DNA from: Thermoplasmatales archaeon UBA582
GTDB lineage: Archaea; Thermoplasmatota; Thermoplasmata; Thermoplasmatales; Thermoplasmataceae
DNA: 9,017 bases
Direction: 5' to 3'
NCBI GenBank assembly: GCA_002502705.1
Contig: DAQB01000134.1
Location: forward strand, 21,345-30,361
Below the pieces are notes generated by a model, which was given only the letters and a program-made list of their open reading frames with translations, was not told where the DNA came from and searched no databases. Positions within the stretch are counted from its first letter, which is position 1. Every line of letters starts with the position of its first letter. Below are positions 6,486 to 9,017 of the stretch, in pieces. The translations under genes and the position numbers were made by a program.

Positions 6486-8243
6486 CTAAACCAAGGAGAC
6501 AATTATAATAACTCCAATGAAGGCCAGAATCATGTAAATCATGTACCATGCAATTGAACTGTTCATCACTTTATACGCGAAATATCTGGCAAATTTTCGG
6601 TATGCAATAGCAAATCTCTGCATGGAAAGCCAGAAAATATCCACAACTGAAACGGGCTTATCCGGGTCCCCCATCTTTGTTCTTAGGATGCCGCGAAGCA
6701 TAATCCGTGTGTTGTTTGAATATGTGAATGACGTGAAATGCTGATTGAAATCAACGCCTCCATTCCATCTGGGGACACTTCTTTCCCTGGGTTTGCCAAA
6801 CACAATATATGCCATTATTGAGAAAAACGAGAGAAGGCCCAGGATGTATAAGGGTGAGACAAGGCCAAAATCTGGTCCGCTCAGGGATGATTCAACAGTA
6901 AAACCGTTGAAAACTAGAACGGAAGGGAGGCCTGCTACGAACTCAGGTATGATTAGAAGGGTTGCTATGCCAAACAGCAAAATCAATGTTAGACCTGCAA
7001 GAAAAATACTCATCTGCATCAGGCCTTTCCGATCGCTTTTAGCGGAACCTAAAGACCTGCTGAATGATAGGACTTTCATCATAGCAGCAGAAGCAAATCC
7101 TTCGGCGAGTGCTATTATAGAGCCCATAATTATGCTTGCAATCCCTATTATTCCGTGAAGATATGCACCCATGAAGAATGCTTCCAGAAGCATCCAAACG
7201 GCAAGACCGCCTAATGTAGGGAAGAGGCCGGAGAGCGACATTGTGATCAGAAGCGATCCAAGTGTAGAATATCGATCTTCGCCCTCCTGAATGTCGGCAA
7301 AACTCTCCTTGCCGGTTGATCCTATCTTCATGAAGAGGCCGGTCTTTGCAACTGAATGAGCAAGTGCAAATATAAGTATCACAACCAGCATGTATTGCCT
7401 GAGCTCACCGGATACCGCCAAATAAAGACCGATTGCTGAAAGAAGAGACCCATTATTCTCGATGGTGCTGAAACCACCAAGCATCTTCATGTTTTCTGAA
7501 ACGTATGCAAAGAGCGATGAAAAGAAGACGGAAAGGCCACCTATTGCCATGAATAGGATACCTAGATATACGCTGGAAGGGCTGAGTAACATGACCTTAA
7601 CTATCAGGAAAACACCCATGAGTGTCATTGTTGCGCTGAAAATTGCAGAATCATTGGCTGGTGCATTTCCGTGGGCAATAGGAAGCCATTCACTTATCAT
7701 GAATGGAGTTATGCCCATTTTTGTCATTGCACCCAGTGCTATTAACAGAAGAGGCAAATCACTGGTAAGTTTGTTAAAGGAGAAGGACAGATTACCGGAT
7801 CCTAGAAATGCAAAAACAGCACCAATGATAATGAAAATTGTGCTGATTTCACTGAATGCCATGAATACAAATGCGGCATTGTAGTGTTTCCTGTTTAGTC
7901 CGATCGAAGCATAGGCGGGAATTGACATTATTTCCCAGCCAACAATCAACAAAATGTAGTTGTTTGCCTCCAGAATCAACATCATTCCAAAAACGGTCAG
8001 GGCGAAGAGAGGGGTCAGCCACCTCCCGTAGTTTTTAGAATACTGTATGGAAAAGACTGATATCAGTGTCCAGGATATTGCGGCAATTAACGAAAAATAA
8101 CTTGTGAGATCGTACTGCTTGAATGTGAAAACTGCCATCAATACTGATGAAAGTATGATCGCCAGATATGATGCTGTTCTACGGTATATTCCGATTATCA
8201 CGGCAAAAGCGGCGACAATAAGAGATATGTATACGAGATCCAT
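6486..8243 (-). CDS. HycC/HyfB-like antiporter subunit of an energy-converting hydrogenase-type complex
   Basis: A 585-aa integral membrane protein of the NuoL/M/N-MrpA/D superfamily, with about 14 hydrophobic segments. Key polar residues of the proton path are present: Glu104 in GWEIMS (TM5), Lys175 in GAMTKMG (TM7), and His296/Lys300/Lys306 in AHSVAKTGLFMK (TM8). Glu381 and Lys390 lie in a later helix. The stretch EWLPIAHGNAPANDSA (185-200) is the discontinuous-helix loop typical of this superfamily and closest to HycC-type sequences. After about residue 480 a hydrophilic tail with PRWNGGVDF and TSFTYSNNTR resembles the HycC/HyfB C-terminal region, followed by a final helix (567-584). The role is to couple electron flow through the peripheral arm to proton or sodium movement. 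It starts 1 nt after the small-subunit stop, with a Shine-Dalgarno inside that gene. It ends 19 bp from the convergent permease. Confidence 0.88.
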   Translation of the reverse strand: MDLVYISLIVAAFAVIIGIYRRTASYLAIILSSVLMAVFTFKQYDLTSYFSLIAAISWTLISVFSIQYSKNYGRWLTPLFALTVFGMMLILEANNYILLIVGWEIMSIPAYASIGLNRKHYNAAFVFMAFSEISTIFIIIGAVFAFLGSGNLSFSFNKLTSDLPLLLIALGAMTKMGITPFMISEWLPIAHGNAPANDSAIFSATMTLMGVFLIVKVMLLSPSSVYLGILFMAIGGLSVFFSSLFAYVSENMKMLGGFSTIENNGSLLSAIGLYLAVSGELRQYMLVVILIFALAHSVAKTGLFMKIGSTGKESFADIQEGEDRYSTLGSLLITMSLSGLFPTLGGLAVWMLLEAFFMGAYLHGIIGIASIIMGSIIALAEGFASAAMMKVLSFSRSLGSAKSDRKGLMQMSIFLAGLTLILLFGIATLLIIPEFVAGLPSVLVFNGFTVESSLSGPDFGLVSPLYILGLLSFFSIMAYIVFGKPRERSVPRWNGGVDFNQHFTSFTYSNNTRIMLRGILRTKMGDPDKPVSVVDIFWLSMQRFAIAYRKFARYFAYKVMNSSIAWYMIYMILAFIGVIIIVSLV

Positions 8244-8244
8244 T

Positions 8245-8874
8245 TCATTTCCCCCTCAATTTGTAGATTGCCTCTAGGATTGTATACGGTGAGGGAGGGC
8301 AACCGGCAATTTTCAGGCTAATAGCTCCTGGAAAATTCGGCTCTCTGCCTATTATGCCACCGCTCAGTGCACATGCACCGAGTGCAATGATAATTTTAGG
8401 ATCTGGCATAGCTTCGTATGCTCTGAAGAGAACATCCTTCATCCCATCTGAATACACACCCATGATGACGATAGCGTCAGCATGCCTCGGTGTGTTTGTC
8501 ATAAATATGTTGAGCCTGTTCGCATCATATTGTGGACTGAAAATGGAAAAAAACTCGGCATTGCAGGCTCCACATGTTCCTGAATCTATGGGATAAAGAT
8601 AGATGGACCGCTTGAACATTTTTTCCGTTTTAATCCGGACATCAAAAATTTCCTGTTTACCGGTAGGTTTGAACACAGGGATGCACTTTCTGCAGGAAAT
8701 GCATTTATCCTTGTTCCATTTGCGATTCTCTATCGCCTTTGTCGGGCAATTCGCATCATCGTTTCCAGATAGCAGTGATGGCCAGAGTGGTGGATCAACA
8801 GGGTCTGACAGCGGGAACCTTTCTGTGGCGATGCCTTTTCTTAAACCCTTTAGAAACCAGATGCTGTTTGTCAT
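8245..8874 (-). CDS. Ferredoxin-like domain fused to NuoB/HycG-like small subunit
   Basis: A 209-aa protein with two parts. Residues 1 to about 75 resemble HycF/HyfH ferredoxins: GIATERFPLSDP (14-25) parallels the HycF N-terminus. Only one iron-sulfur motif survives: NCPTKAI (Cys43) and CISCRKC (Cys58, 61, 64). The first motif has lost three cysteines and the second has Phe where its fourth Cys would be, which leaves exactly one [4Fe-4S] site. Residues about 90-209 are the NuoB/hydrogenase small subunit domain. It has CGACNAE (Cys101, Cys104), GACALSGG (Cys168) and GCPPSP (Cys192), the four ligands of the proximal (N2-type) cluster. The protein would pass electrons between a soluble donor and the large subunit. 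It overlaps the upstream gene by 4 nt (ATGA). The NuoB assignment is strong; the fused-ferredoxin reading rests on cysteine pattern and N-terminal similarity. Confidence 0.87.
   Translation of the reverse strand: MTNSIWFLKGLRKGIATERFPLSDPVDPPLWPSLLSGNDDANCPTKAIENRKWNKDKCISCRKCIPVFKPTGKQEIFDVRIKTEKMFKRSIYLYPIDSGTCGACNAEFFSIFSPQYDANRLNIFMTNTPRHADAIVIMGVYSDGMKDVLFRAYEAMPDPKIIIALGACALSGGIIGREPNFPGAISLKIAGCPPSPYTILEAIYKLRGK
8251..8257 (-). promoter_or_regulatory. Shine-Dalgarno for the antiporter subunit
   Basis: GAGGGGG on the minus strand, 7 nt before the ATG at 8243, lies within the last codons of the small subunit gene. It contrasts with the leaderless-looking genes elsewhere in the window and supports translation from an internal position of a polycistronic message. 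Confidence 0.6.
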
Positions 8875-9017
8875 TTAATTTCGACCCCCGCTTCAGAAAT
8901 CCATATTCCAAAGCTTTCCCAGTTAAAGTGAAAATCAGTGAATATGGTGCCAGGTGTGGATATCTCGAATGCAAGAATATTTGAAATTGAGGGCGATACG
9001 AATTCCACCTGTTTTAT
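8871..9017 (-). CDS. C-terminal end of a hydrogenase-like (NuoD/HycE-type) large subunit
   Basis: Partial gene: 48 codons and a TGA, entering from the right edge with no start in view. The stop overlaps the small-subunit ATG (ATGA). The peptide includes VEFVSPSISNILAFE, then a Gly, then FTDFHFNWESFGIWISEAG. It lines up with the ends of group 4 [NiFe]-hydrogenase large subunits, which read roughly R-SPS-x2-N-LxA, a Gly, D-x-PxIxxSLDPCxxCTDR. In that alignment DPCxxC becomes GIWISE, so both C-terminal nickel-binding cysteines are absent. The gene's position just before the small subunit supports the identity. The alignment is from memory over a short stretch. A different peripheral subunit, such as a NuoC-like one, cannot be excluded. 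Confidence 0.55.
   Translation of the reverse strand: MKQVEFVSPSISNILAFEISTPGTIFTDFHFNWESFGIWISEAGVEIK

Noticed and set aside
7462..7884. 140-codon plus-strand frame (and a 137-codon one at 6745-7158)
   Set aside because: Both are antisense to the antiporter subunit gene, whose conserved residues are clear on the minus strand.

Overview
The window looks like chromosomal DNA of an archaeon, most likely a Thermoplasmata/Thermoplasmatales-type acidophile. The evidence is mostly indirect. Arg codons are largely AGG/AGA. Several genes have an AT-rich TATA-like box about 25-28 nt before the ATG and no Shine-Dalgarno, as in leaderless archaeal transcripts. There is a Cdc48-type AAA ATPase joined to TPRs. 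Extracytoplasmic proteins are packed with N-X-S/T sequons, and a HycC/HycG-like membrane complex is present. No tRNA, rRNA, CRISPR array or insertion sequence was seen.

Left part (1-1253, minus strand): the N-terminus of a pyruvate-oxidase-like ThDP enzyme runs off the left edge. It lies 41 bp downstream of a sugar-phosphate nucleotidyltransferase that carries an unusual beta-rich C-terminal extension. Divergent from this, on the plus strand, is a 450-aa protein with N-terminal TPRs and one Cdc48-like AAA module (1369-2721).

Middle (2827-6466, plus strand): first comes a membrane-anchored secreted protein of unknown function with four cysteines and eight sequons. A 390-bp stretch without a convincing gene follows; it holds a perfect 18-bp palindrome. 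After it is a two-gene ABC-2 exporter operon, an ATPase overlapping its permease by 8 nt. The permease has a roughly 240-residue extracytoplasmic domain with about 14 sequons.

Right part (6486-9017, minus strand, convergent with the exporter): the distal end of an operon for an energy-converting-hydrogenase-like complex. In transcription order it holds the C-terminus of a large (NuoD/HycE-like) subunit, a small (NuoB/HycG-like) subunit fused to a half-degenerate HycF-like ferredoxin, and a HycC/HyfB-like antiporter subunit. The genes are coupled by a 4-nt overlap and a 1-nt gap.

The most interesting signal is in this operon. The visible end of the large subunit aligns with the terminal region of group 4 hydrogenases, but the place of the nickel-binding DPCxxC motif reads GIWISE. 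The small subunit keeps its proximal-cluster cysteines and the membrane subunit keeps its charged proton-path residues. This fits a hydrogenase-related (Ehr-type) redox-driven ion pump that does not make hydrogen. The rest of the operon lies to the right, outside the window.
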